DNA from: Rikenellaceae bacterium
GTDB lineage: Bacteria; Bacteroidota; Bacteroidia; Bacteroidales; Rikenellaceae
Length of the DNA stretch: 64,000 bases
Assembly (NCBI GenBank): GCA_020860245.1
Contig: JAJBUQ010000004.1
Span: 1-64,000 of the forward strand
Direction: 5' to 3'
Positions within the stretch are counted from its first letter, which is position 1, and every line of letters begins with the position of its first letter. Both the position numbers and the translations under genes were made by a program. The notes beneath the pieces are model-generated. The model saw only the letters and a program-made list of their open reading frames with translations, was not told the DNA's origin and made no database searches. Positions 53,038 through 61,133 of the stretch are shown piece by piece.

Positions 53038-53491
53038 TATAGTGTATATAAAACGCATATCCATCCGGTCTTACCTCGCACAGCGTGGAATCAATCCCAC
53101 CACCGAAAAGCCCGGCTACGGAATGTATCTATCTCCGCTATGGGAAGATACCCATGCGAACTTTAAGGTGGACTATAACCGCAACCTTTGGAACGACTTC
53201 GGAACCGGCGAGGGCGGCAGTATTATCGACTTAGTAGCCCGGATGGAAAATTGCTCCATAGCCGAAGCGATCCGTAAGCTGGCGTACGAATCCGGGAACA
53301 CGGAAACCATTTTACCGAACGAACAAAAGCCGACGGCGCCTAAAATATCCCGTATCGAAATATTATCGGTCGGCGAGCTGGAGCATCTGGCGCTTGTCGA
53401 ATATCTACGCGACCGGCAAATCGACCTACACCGCCCGGCACAGTTTCGCAACCGTCCTAAAACGAAGCGGAGCCAACATAGCGTACATTAG
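53027..53491 (+). pseudogene. Mobile-element primase, N-terminal fragment fused to integrase sequence
   Basis: Residues 1-about 130 match the CHC2-like N-terminus of Bacteroidota element primases: IKRISIRSYLAQRGINPTTE, GYGMYLSPLWEDTHANFKVD and NLWNDFGTGEGGSIIDLVAR. The zinc cysteines are replaced, as usual in this subgroup. Similarity ends after LVEYLRDRQIDL, where the TOPRIM region should follow; the remaining residues (HRPAQFRNRPKTKR) are the out-of-frame reading of an integrase C-terminus. The break lies near 53424. Confidence 0.8.
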
Positions 53492-53594
53492 TGAAAGTCT
53501 TGGGCATAATAACTTACAGACCACCGAAATGTATCTTTCGTCGTTTGAAAAAGAAGAACGGCAAAAGAATGCAAAATTACTATTGCCGAAATGA
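53424..53594 (+). pseudogene. Tyrosine recombinase C-terminal fragment
   Basis: In the second frame the sequence reads TYTARHSFATVLKRSGANIA YISESLGHNNLQTTEMYLSS FEKEERQKNAKLL. This holds the His-x-x-Arg and GH...Y catalytic end of a Bacteroidetes integrase unlike the complete one at 49168. The N-terminal part is absent and the junction cuts straight into the primase gene, so it records a deletion or recombination between two elements. Confidence 0.82.
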
Positions 53595-53618
53595 TAAATC
53601 TTCGTCAGGTAAAATCTG

Positions 53619-53626
53619 TATATTTG
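53619..53626 (+). promoter_or_regulatory. Promoter -7 box of the DNA methyltransferase gene
   Basis: TATATTTG fits TAnnTTTG and lies 21 bases before ATG 53648. It supports that start over the in-frame ATG at 53591, which is upstream of the box. Confidence 0.55.
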
Positions 53627-53647
53627 CCAATCAATGATGATCAAAAA

Positions 53648-54511
53648 ATGAGAAAATTTGCAGAAATAATAGAGAAACTAGGCAAGCCTTATTATACAAA
53701 TGATACTGTTTTATTATATAATATGGACTGTATGAAAGGTTTGTCAGCTTTAGCTGAGACCGATTTGAAGATAGATTCAACGGTAACAAGTCCACCTTAT
53801 AATATCGGGAAAGAATATGAGAAAGTTCTCCCAATTGATACATACATTGATTGGCTCGTAAAGATTAGTGATTATATCTATAATATCACTCAAGAAAATG
53901 GTTCTTACATGCTCAATGTAGGGTATGTCGAAGTACCTGAAAAGGGCAAAGCGGTACCAATATCCTACTTGTTGTGGGATAGGCTCCGATTTTATTTTAA
54001 TCAAGAAATAATATGGAACTATGGTGCAGGGGTCTCGTCCAAGAAATACCTTTCGCCTAGAAACGAAAAGGTTTTATGGTATGTAAAAGACAGAAACAAC
54101 TATACTTTTAATCTAGATGATATTCGAGATCCTGACGTAAAATATCCCAACCAAAAGAAAAACGGCAAACTCCGATGTAATTCTTTGGGTAAGAATCCTT
54201 CTGATGTATGGCAAATTGCAAAAGTGACTTCGGGAGCAAATAGATCCTCAATAGAACGCACTCCGCATCCTGCTCAGTTTCCTGTAGATCTTATAACTCG
54301 TATTATATTGGGCTTTACCAATGAAAATGAATTGATACTCGACCCCTTTATGGGTTCAGGCACGACAGCTGAAACGTGCCTAAACCACAATAGAAGGTGT
54401 TTAGGTTTTGAAATAAATGAGAAATATTGTGAAATTACGGCGAACCGCCTCGAGAAGAATATAAGAGATACTAAACTTGTGTCTTCAACTCAAACTCTTT
54501 TTCCACTCTAG
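53648..54511 (+). CDS. Type II DNA methyltransferase, beta class (probably N4-cytosine)
   Basis: A 287-residue methyltransferase in which the catalytic motif IV VTSPPYNIGK comes before the SAM-binding motif I LILDPFMGSGTTAETCL, the beta-class order. TSPPY is most often found in N4-cytosine enzymes, though N6-adenine is possible. NGSYMLNVGYVEVPEKGKAV and RNEKVLWYVKDRNNYTFNLD are typical internal segments. It converges with the endonuclease gene, overlapping its end by 41 bases. If the endonuclease is ScaI-like the expected site is AGTACT (inference). Confidence 0.88.
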   Translation: MRKFAEIIEKLGKPYYTNDTVLLYNMDCMKGLSALAETDLKIDSTVTSPPYNIGKEYEKVLPIDTYIDWLVKISDYIYNITQENGSYMLNVGYVEVPEKGKAVPISYLLWDRLRFYFNQEIIWNYGAGVSSKKYLSPRNEKVLWYVKDRNNYTFNLDDIRDPDVKYPNQKKNGKLRCNSLGKNPSDVWQIAKVTSGANRSSIERTPHPAQFPVDLITRIILGFTNENELILDPFMGSGTTAETCLNHNRRCLGFEINEKYCEITANRLEKNIRDTKLVSSTQTLFPL

Positions 54512-55100
54512 GGTATATTTGCTTCAATTTATATTTATATGCTAAGGGAGATAAGCGAGCTTGTTGCCCCGTAGCAGATTTTTGTGCTATCCAATCTGAA
54601 TGCTCCAAATAACCGAATCTTATAAGTAAGATTTTGGGCATCCTCGGTTTGACGTCTTCAAATTTTTCAAAATTGACTGTAATATAATAACCGTCTTTTG
54701 ACTTTAAAACATTTCCCTCTTGGGGTTGAGCATAACTTCTGTTGGCAAAAATTTGGGACGGATGTGATGATCCTTTAATTTCGATTGACATGGAGCAATT
54801 TTTTAAACAGTGGATATCTTTTTCTGTTTTTAAAGTGCCGACTTTATATTCTTCTGGATGATTTTGGCTTAAATACAAAGGTATAAGTTCATGTAACAGA
54901 AAACTCATTATTTGAGGAGAAGGGTAAATATCTTTTCCAATATAGAAAGAACCTATTTTAGAGTTGAATATATCATCCCATGATTTTAAAATGGTCTCCA
55001 CAATTTCCTCAGTAGAAATAACATGTTTTGATATTAATTCATCTGTTATTTTTCCCCATTCAGAAGCATCCTTGTCCTTGTAAGAAGATTCTATTGCCAT
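54471..55100 (-). CDS. Type II restriction endonuclease, ScaI-like
   Basis: From ATG 55100 a 209-residue protein. GTLKTEKDIHCL followed by MSIEIKGSSHPSQIFANRSY gives a D...ExK (Asp95, Glu107, Lys109) PD-(D/E)xK centre, and YPSPQIMSFLLHELIPLYLS, KDGYYITVNFEKFEDV and LIRFGYLEHSDWIAQKSATG QQARL follow the pattern of the ScaI endonuclease family as I remember it. ScaI cuts AGTACT and its partner is an N4-cytosine methyltransferase, which agrees with the neighbouring gene. The family call rests on motif recall, so site specificity is tentative. A controller gene lies 11 bases upstream on the same strand. Confidence 0.75.
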   Translation of the reverse strand: MAIESSYKDKDASEWGKITDELISKHVISTEEIVETILKSWDDIFNSKIGSFYIGKDIYPSPQIMSFLLHELIPLYLSQNHPEEYKVGTLKTEKDIHCLKNCSMSIEIKGSSHPSQIFANRSYAQPQEGNVLKSKDGYYITVNFEKFEDVKPRMPKILLIRFGYLEHSDWIAQKSATGQQARLSPLAYKYKLKQIYPRVEKEFELKTQV

Positions 55101-55111
55101 ATTCACATTAT

Positions 55112-55336
55112 TTAATTAAGATTGTCAAAAAAATCTTTCAAGTTTATCCCGTAATAATCACACAAATCCGACAGTGTGCTTATAGTAATGTTATACCGCC
55201 CCATTTCCATACGAGCTATGTGAATATCGGTATCAATATACACCTCATCCTGAGATAGTCCTTTTGTGAGTCTGAGTTCCCGAAGCCTTTTACCAACCGC
55301 CTTGACTAGTTCTTCGTTACGTCTTCTTTTTGCCAT
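55112..55336 (-). CDS. XRE-family controller (C) protein of the restriction system
   Basis: A 74-residue single-domain helix-turn-helix protein: VGKRLRELRLTKGLSQDEVY then DTDIHIARMEMGRYNITIST and LCDYYGINLKDFF. Size, fold and position directly upstream of the endonuclease fit C proteins, which delay endonuclease synthesis until host DNA is methylated. ATG 55336 is used; the frame reaches further only to a TTG. No clear C-box repeat could be picked out by eye. Confidence 0.85.
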   Translation of the reverse strand: MAKRRRNEELVKAVGKRLRELRLTKGLSQDEVYIDTDIHIARMEMGRYNITISTLSDLCDYYGINLKDFFDNLN

Positions 55337-55443
55337 GTACAAAACTTCAAAATACTGACGTATTTATCGGGGATGTACTTGTAATATTTTGAATTAATAC
55401 CTACATTTGCGGAATAGTATCAATCACATCCTTGAACTTATGT

Positions 55444-55741
55444 TATCTTTGCATAGACATACGGATTCGACATAACTGTTTGTGTTGAAAATATAAAGGG
55501 TAAACGACCTTTATGCCTCTCTGTAAACTTCGGACTATCGAAAGATAGGTTTATGAATGGTGTAAATGTTGTTGAAACCCAAGGGTATGCCCTGACCATA
55601 CGGTCGGAGCTACTCTGGGCGCAGGACAACATACCATTCAGAGGCTCCGAAGGCCGACAGAGAGGGTGTTACTCCTGCGTTCCTTATTTTCCGGCAGGGG
55701 CAGTGAAAATTCCCAAATTCACTTATTTCACCCCTTATAAT
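55444..55741 (+). promoter_or_regulatory. Promoter and long structured leader of the SLOG gene
   Basis: TATCTTTG (55444-55451) matches the -7 box, and the first convincing start codon of the SLOG gene is at 55742, leaving a leader of about 285 bases. The leader is GC-richer than its surroundings and has paired elements such as CGGTCGGAGC (55599-55608) with GGCTCCGAAGGCCG (55642-55655). It is also open as a reading frame from 55553, but the peptide has no family match. I recall similar sequence ahead of SLOG genes on other Bacteroidales elements; this needs confirming. Confidence 0.45.
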
Positions 55742-56296
55742 ATGAAATTTAATAGCATAGACTCGTCAAAAACTGTCGCATTTTCCGGCTACCGCCCCGA
55801 TAAACTCTTAAAGTCCGATCCCGATAATGACTTGCTTCACCATCAATTAGAATCACGTTTATTGGAAACCATCCGCAACCTCGCCAGGGAAGGCTATAAA
55901 ACTTACTTAACCGGTATGGCCGCCGGATTCGATTTAATGGCCGCCAGTGCGGTTCTCAAACTGAAAAAAAAGTTCACTACCATTAAGTTGGTTTGTATGA
56001 TACCCTTTCCGGAACAGGCCGTCAATTTTCCACAATATTGGAAATCCGAGTATGCAAGGGTGCTGGTCGAAGCATACAGCAAAATCGAAGTTTCAGGTTA
56101 TTACCATCGCGGAGCATTCCATAAACGAAATGATTTTCTATTGGATAACAGTTCGGTTTTGGTTTGCTATTATGACGGACAAACAGGCGGTACGCAATAC
56201 ACCGTTCAACGAGCAAGGTTAAGAGGATTAAAAGTTTATAATCTGTGTGAAACGGATAGAGTTAAACATCCGTATGCTTATCCGCCCTACCGATAA
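55742..56296 (+). CDS. SLOG-family (DUF1273/YpsA-like) protein
   Basis: From ATG 55742 a 184-residue Rossmann-like protein: KTVAFSGYRPDKLL at the start, YKTYLTGMAAGFDLMAASAV (the glycine-rich nucleotide-binding loop and acidic residue) and SSVLVCYYDGQTGGTQYTVQRA near the end, where GGTQ is the second binding motif. SLOG domains bind nucleotide-derived signals and occur in many defence systems as sensors. It is monocistronic, next to the Argonaute locus, with a long leader. The upstream 63 codons of the same frame are not counted as coding. Confidence 0.85.
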   Translation: MKFNSIDSSKTVAFSGYRPDKLLKSDPDNDLLHHQLESRLLETIRNLAREGYKTYLTGMAAGFDLMAASAVLKLKKKFTTIKLVCMIPFPEQAVNFPQYWKSEYARVLVEAYSKIEVSGYYHRGAFHKRNDFLLDNSSVLVCYYDGQTGGTQYTVQRARLRGLKVYNLCETDRVKHPYAYPPYR

Positions 56297-56592
56297 TGGA
56301 ATGATAGAATAATGGAGGAGGTTCAGCAAGAAAAGCAAAATCCAATATAACCAATCTGTTTGCAGAGAGGATAACGGAAGAGTCATAAATCCCGGCAGCA
56401 CTTGCAATTCCTTATGGACTGTTCTTGCTTTAATATATGTAGTAAAAAAGGTACCGGCCGCGTCGCATTCACGGAGAAGGGCAGTCAAATTAAGTAGAAT
56501 GAGATTTGAGTCCGGGACGGAAAACCTCAGTTTCTTGCTGACTCCTTTATTTAAATTCTGGTAGTAACTTGTTGTGCTGTGTAAAATTTCCT
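56297..56592. other. Intergenic stretch, no gene seen
   Basis: About 296 bases between the converging SLOG and Argonaute genes. I see no clear terminator or coding signal. Confidence 0.35.
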
Positions 56593-57767
56593 TTAAATAA
56601 AGTATCTGAAGTCATAAGCATTGGAACCTAATTCTTCTAATTGTTTTCCCATTACGGATAGTCTTTTAGAAAAATCTATTGTTACGGGTAAGGTCTTGTA
56701 TAGTTCTGCTCCATTCCAATTCATTTTAGTAAATTTTAGAATGTCAGCTGCAACAGTTTCTATCGGGTCTTTTCCCATAAATCTTCTTACTAATAAAGGG
56801 ACCGGAATTCCTCGTTTCCCCTGATAGTAGGTTTTTGAAAACTCTGGGGATTGAACTACACCGTGAGTCCATAAAAGAAAACTGTATTCATCTAGTTGAA
56901 TAATAGTTCCTCTTTCAATTGGGAAACCGTCAAATTCATGTTTGCCAGTTTGGGGATTTTTCTTCAATTTTAATGCTCTCCATTCACAGTATTGTTGAAT
57001 TTGCAATAACTCAATATCATCTATTCCTGTAAGAGCATTATTGATTCCCTCTATTTCTTCTCTGGTAAAATGCGTAGTCTTATGAATGATGATCTTATTT
57101 AGGCCAATGGCTGGATCTATTCGGTTATAGGTATTTCTAATATTACTTACCAATCTAAAAGCATCCTCTTTGCTCATAAAAGGATTTTTATTGTAGTATA
57201 CGGGTTTTTCAATTGGCTGTAATAAGAATTTTAACCCATTCCCATTTCCATCAAAAATTTGACTGCTGCCCAAAACTACCTTATTTTTTGCATTCTGTTT
57301 AATTGCATAACCTAAGCCGACAAATGCAGTTCCTTGATATTTCGATTCAATTTTCCAGGGTGTACCATTAGATTTTACATATATGCCCAAAGAAAGCCAC
57401 CAAAGTCCTTTAGCAGTATTATAATTGTTTATAGATTTATCTTCGATGAACTGAACTTTTAGGTTTTTCTTTACACAATATATTTTCAAAGAATCATGTA
57501 AATCAAAGTACATTTCAAGCGATTTATTTTCTCTAAACAACTTCCATTTCTCTGGGATATATATTATAACACAGTCCAACTCATTGAATCTCTCTGCCAG
57601 TTTATTAATCCTATTTTTAATCAATTTATAAAATTGAATAGCCTCCAAATTATTAGTTTCACTATCAGATATAAGAAGTACATTTTGACTACGGGCTGAA
57701 TCCGGTATTATAAGTTGTTTATTGTAAATCTTATCAAAACCGGGATAATCTTTTAGGTAATCCTTTT
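56593..57767 (-). pseudogene. Short Argonaute (MID-PIWI) part of a SIR2-APAZ-Ago fusion, out of frame
   Basis: The minus-strand frame is open from 57795 to the stop at 56593 but has no ATG at its beginning, only internal TTG codons. It reads KDYLKDYPGFDKIYNKQLII, then FNELDCVIIYIPEKWKLFRE (MID), AKGLWWLSLGIYVKSNGTPW, KIIIHKTTHFTREEIEGINN and finally YYQGKRGIPVPLLVRRFMG, TKMNWNGAELYKTLPVTIDF, the C-terminal PIWI signature of short prokaryotic Argonautes. As in other short pAgos the catalytic DEDX set is not seen, so it should guide rather than cut. It continues the preceding SIR2-APAZ frame after a one-base shift at the A run 57764-57767. Confidence 0.85.
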
Positions 57768-59705
57768 CTTGGGTTGGGATGATGTGGCTAACAGTTTATT
57801 CAAATGAGATCTTAGTTTTTCAAAACCAGTAGCAGGAGAAATAATCCCTAACTTTATCTTACCTCCATTATTGCCTATACTATTATAGCTATTTTCAAGT
57901 GTTCCCATCATCTTTAATCCATTAATAGGATGAATAGATCTTTTTGTAGAATCTTGATGATGAAAATAGATGAGAGGCTCTTGCAGTTTATTATAATCCT
58001 CAAAGCAGTGAATATTATTCTGAACAGAAGAGGCTGTGGAATAATAGGAAGATAATCTTATTTCAAAATTGCCTAACTTAAATATGATAGTATTATTGCC
58101 ATTCTTTAAAAATTTGTGCCAGAATTTAAGCTTATCTCCATATGCACTATTATACCTGTTTGAATAGATTGCATTGGAAATTAACTGTACCTGCTCTTTA
58201 GTTGCGTCTGTGCCATTTGAGTTTTCAATATGGACACAAGGGCATATTATGAAAAATAAATCTTTATTGATAAGCTCTACCTTAAACTCAAAAGCCTCAT
58301 ATACAGAAATTCCATTAGGTAGAGAGAACATTGAGTTCCATTTCTGAATAGCGGCTATTTCTGATTGAGGTATAGGGTACCTTTTAGAGTACATTTTCTT
58401 TACACTTCTTCCTCTCTTAAATAACGATAAATCATATTGATTAATCAGTGATTTTTCAATAAAATCATAAAGTAACCCCAATAAGAAAGACTCTTTTTGA
58501 TAAAACAATCTCTCTGGAATGTCTTGTATTTCAATTGAATTTGAGGATAATTTCCCAAAAATGTCTTTGATGGTACCTTCTTCTCCTAATAAATATGGGT
58601 TGCCTTTCGACAATGCCCCTACAACATTTTTGTTATCTATTAATTCTCTTAATTCATTCCAATTTGACAGACTAGTTTTTGAAATAAAAAAACTATTTGG
58701 GAAAGAGTCTGCTTTTATTGCATTTAACAGTATAGGGGATTTTATTGATGATTGTATTGTTTTAAAAGGTGCTTTTTGCTCAAATTTAACTTTTGCCAAA
58801 GAATCTATATTCTCATTTTTAACCTCAGATATAGAGTATAATTCATGAAGAAAATAGTCAAAACTGTCAATGTATAAAAAGCCTGACCTTTGGTTTTTAT
58901 TATTGGATTGCTCTATTAAAGATACCAATTCTGATGATGGAACTTGTCCCTTAGGCAGACACCGTATTAATCCCCGTGGAAATGGATTATCTCCATTGAT
59001 AATTTCCCTTAAAGACTTTAATACTGATTTATCATACCCTGAATAGCCAACTATAATCAATCCTTTCTGCTGGCAATTTGATACAAATTGTTTGTGCAGA
59101 CTATCCTCTAACTTTTGTAATTCAGAATCTGTATTTTGTAAATTATCATACCTAAAATCTCCGTGAAGTTTTACTACCTTAGGAATATCTTTTCTAAAGC
59201 CAGATACGGAATTTGAATCTTTAGTTGAGATAACAGAACAGCTCAATCCATCGGTTGAATTTATAACCTTCTCTACTAAGTCATCAAAATTAGTTGTCCA
59301 AATTGTATGGATTTTTTTGTCTTGTATTAAAGCGGATATACATAAATGGCCGATAGATGGTTTTCTATCTTTGATGATGCTTGTTAAAAAATCTTCCCTA
59401 ATCTGTGGGTCAGGATAACACAATTCAAAATAGTAGGAATATAGGTTTTCAATTTTATTTTCCTCATTAGCATCAAAGAAACTCTGAATCAATTTTTGAT
59501 TCGATTCCACTTTTAAGTCTTTTATCTTTTTACCATCTATCTTTCCATCAGCATTTAAAATTTCCCGTTTGAAATACCATATTAGTTCTCCACCAGAAGG
59601 AATACCAGCTGAAATAGATGCTCCAGAACCTAAAAATAAATCAAAGGAGTTTTGAGGGATTACCTTAAAACTTCGTAGAAAAACATTTTTATCTATAGTA
59701 GTCAT
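57753..59705 (-). pseudogene. SIR2-APAZ NADase part of a SPARSA-type short-Argonaute system
   Basis: From ATG 59705 the frame runs 650 residues. The SIR2 domain has FDLFLGSGASISAGIPSGGE (NAD-binding GAG), TIWTTNFDDLVEK and KVVKLHGDFRYD with the catalytic His, and GLIIVGYSGYDKSVL. An APAZ region follows (about 320-590). The last ~60 residues, HPINGLKMMGTLENSYNS...GKIKLGIISPATGFEKLRSHLNKLL, look like the start of an Argonaute MID domain, not a natural end; TAA follows at 57753-57755. Restoring one A in the 4-base A run gives PKKKDYLKDYPGF and a single chain of about 1,037 residues. SPARSA systems use a guide to sense plasmid or phage nucleic acid, then destroy NAD+ and kill the cell. Confidence 0.88.
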
Positions 59706-59726
59706 TCTAACCTTTTTAGCATAAGG

Positions 59727-59758
59727 CAAAGATACGAAATGTTAGGTATAATGACAAT
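59727..59758 (-). promoter_or_regulatory. Promoter of the SIR2-APAZ-Ago gene
   Basis: On the minus strand TATCTTTG (59734-59727) matches the -7 box, and ATTG (59758-59755) 20 bases further upstream is one base from the -33 TTTG. The ATG at 59705 lies 21 bases downstream. Confidence 0.65.
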
Positions 59759-59901
59759 AAATATCTGATTATGCAATAAATGCAAATGACTTTAGATCGG
59801 AATATGTTATCCTGGGGACTCGCACTGTTGTTATAACGTTCTCGACCCATATAATTTCTGGAAACGCCGCATTATTTAATATTTTTTATGGAAAATTATA
59901 C

Positions 59902-59921
59902 TTGCGGTCGCGGTGCGGTCG
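59902..59921. repeat. 20-base direct repeat near the right end of the island
   Basis: TTGCGGTCGCGGTGCGGTCG, exact copy of 49117-49136, 48 bases inside attR. Confidence 0.8.
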
Positions 59922-59936
59922 TGATAGAAATAAAAA

Positions 59937-59962
59937 ATGGCTTTCAGATATCTGAAAGCCAT
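59937..59962 (-). terminator. Island-supplied terminator of tRNA-Leu
   Basis: A perfect 26-base palindrome (ATGGCTTTCAGAT and its complement) followed on the minus strand by TTTTTTA. It begins 8 bases after the tRNA 3' end and replaces the chromosomal terminator now at 48931-48967. Confidence 0.85.
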
Positions 59963-59969
59963 TTTTACT

Positions 59970-59988
59970 GTGCCCAGGACGAGACTCG
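59970..59988. repeat. attR within the tRNA-Leu 3' end
   Basis: GTGCCCAGGACGAGACTCG, covering the discriminator base, the 3' acceptor strand and part of the T arm of tRNA-Leu on the minus strand. Confidence 0.88.
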
Positions 59989-60054
59989 AACTCACACGAC
60001 CTAACGGTCACTACCCCCTCAAAGTAGCGTGTCTACCAATTTCACCACCTGGGC
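59971..60054 (-). tRNA. tRNA-Leu (anticodon GAG)
   Basis: The 84-base minus-strand sequence folds as a class II tRNA: acceptor GCCCAGG with CCTGGGC, D arm with AATTGGTAGACAC, anticodon stem CTACT with GGTAG enclosing TTGAGGG (anticodon GAG), a variable arm (GACCGTTAGGTC) and T arm GTGAGTTCGAGTCTCGT. No CCA is encoded. It is the insertion site of the island, whose attR rebuilds its 3' end. A TATATTTG box at 60192-60199 is its likely promoter. Confidence 0.93.
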
Positions 60055-60496
60055 AATATTATTCAATTTTCAACGACGAACCTTTTAAACTAAAAAAAGG
60101 CGGGATAGGAGGCTGAAGCCTTCCGTACCGTCTTTCCGTCTTACTAACTAAAACTACTAACTAACTTAAAACTGAACCTAAAAACTTTATGCAAATATAA
60201 GAATGTTTTACCTTGTTGTGCAACACTTTTTGTCAAACTTAACATTTTCTTAACTTAATAGTGAAAATATAATGTTTGCAAAATTCAATAGTTCAGACAT
60301 TTAGCGTTTCGCGTCCAATAAATGTGACGGGATCCGTACTTTCAAAAGAACTTTTACGAGTGCAAATGTAAACATAAATTTAAAAAATTCAAGAGTTTTT
60401 AAATAAAAATGAAAAAATCCCGTATATTTGTGCCGCAAATAATGTGATGGGGAGCTCCTGTATGCGGAACTCTGAGTAGCATTTAAAATTATTAAA
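60055..60496. promoter_or_regulatory. Intergenic region with divergent tRNA and rplY promoters
   Basis: Minus strand: TATATTTG at 60199-60192 with GTTG about 21 bases further up serves tRNA-Leu, leaving a precursor leader of some 130 bases. Plus strand: TATATTTG at 60423-60430 lies 67 bases before rplY. Short open runs here are antisense to rplY or lack any family character. Confidence 0.6.
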
Positions 60497-61087
60497 ATGA
60501 AAACATTTGAAATTAAAGGCCGCAAACGCGACGGTTTTGGTAAAAAAGAGACAAAAAAAGTACGCAGCGAAGGGTTGGTCCCTTGCGTGATTTACGGGGA
60601 AGGCGATACGGTACATTTTGCAGTGGATGCAAAGGAATTGAATCAGCTGATCTATACTCCTAACTCTTATATTATAGAGTTCGACATCGACGGAGAGAAG
60701 ATCAAAGGTGTTATGAGGGAAGTTCAGTACCATCCGGTAAAAGATTATGTTCTGCATATAGATTTTTACAGAGTAGTCCCTGGTAAAAAAGTTGCTATCG
60801 ACGTACCTGTAAAACTCTATGGAAACTCGGAAGGGGTTAAAATGGGGGGTAAGCTTATGTTGAGTAAACGAAAACTCCGCGTTCTTGCGAATGAAGAGGA
60901 TCTGCCTGATACTCTCGATATAGATATCTCCGGACTCGGACTTGGAAAATCTGTATTCGTAAGCGATCTCAGCTTTGAAAATATGGATATTCTCACTCCG
61001 GCAACGACAGCTATTTGTGCCGTTAAGATGACTCGTGCTGCAAGAGGTGCCGCTGCTGCCGCTGCCGCAGAAGAAAGAAAAAAATAA
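60497..61087 (+). CDS. rplY: 50S ribosomal protein L25 (CTC family)
   Basis: A 196-residue long-form L25/Ctc. It starts FEIKGRKRDGFGKKETKKVR SEGLVPCVIYG, the 5S-rRNA-binding domain, followed by the TL5 beta domain (VDVPVKLYGNSEGVKMGGKL type: here VAIDVPVKLYGNSEGVKMGG) and an Ala-rich tail (AARGAAAAAAAEER). It binds 5S rRNA in the large subunit. pth follows after 46 bases, the conserved rplY-pth order. Confidence 0.95.
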   Translation: MKTFEIKGRKRDGFGKKETKKVRSEGLVPCVIYGEGDTVHFAVDAKELNQLIYTPNSYIIEFDIDGEKIKGVMREVQYHPVKDYVLHIDFYRVVPGKKVAIDVPVKLYGNSEGVKMGGKLMLSKRKLRVLANEEDLPDTLDIDISGLGLGKSVFVSDLSFENMDILTPATTAICAVKMTRAARGAAAAAAAEERKK

Positions 61088-61133
61088 TTTCCGTCTTTAA
61101 TAGCCTGTTAAAGGCCGCTTAAAATTTTACGGA

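Larger units (their letters stand above)
48978..59988. mobile_element. Integrative genomic island in tRNA-Leu(GAG) carrying defence systems
   Basis: The 19-base sequence GTGCCCAGGA(T/C)GAGACTCG occurs at 48978-48996 and at 59970-59988, the latter being the 3' end of an intact tRNA-Leu gene. A tyrosine integrase gene lies next to the left copy. Each att copy is followed on the downstream side of the tRNA by its own hairpin terminator, and a 20-base direct repeat occurs 120 bases inside the left end and 48 bases inside the right end. The 11.0-kb element carries a RhuM-Fic protein, a ScaI-like restriction system, a SLOG protein and a SIR2-APAZ-Argonaute. It has no conjugation genes and only a fragment of a primase, so it is probably mobilised by others or fixed. 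Confidence 0.88.

Noticed and set aside
57753-57795. Programmed -1 frameshift between SIR2-APAZ and Ago
   Set aside because: The site (CCC AAG AAA AGG) is not a good X-XXY-YYZ slippery heptamer and no strong downstream pseudoknot is evident, so a lost base is simpler. Not fully excluded.
48978-59988. Complete prophage or conjugative element
   Set aside because: No capsid, terminase, relaxase or type IV secretion genes; only an integrase, fragments and cargo.
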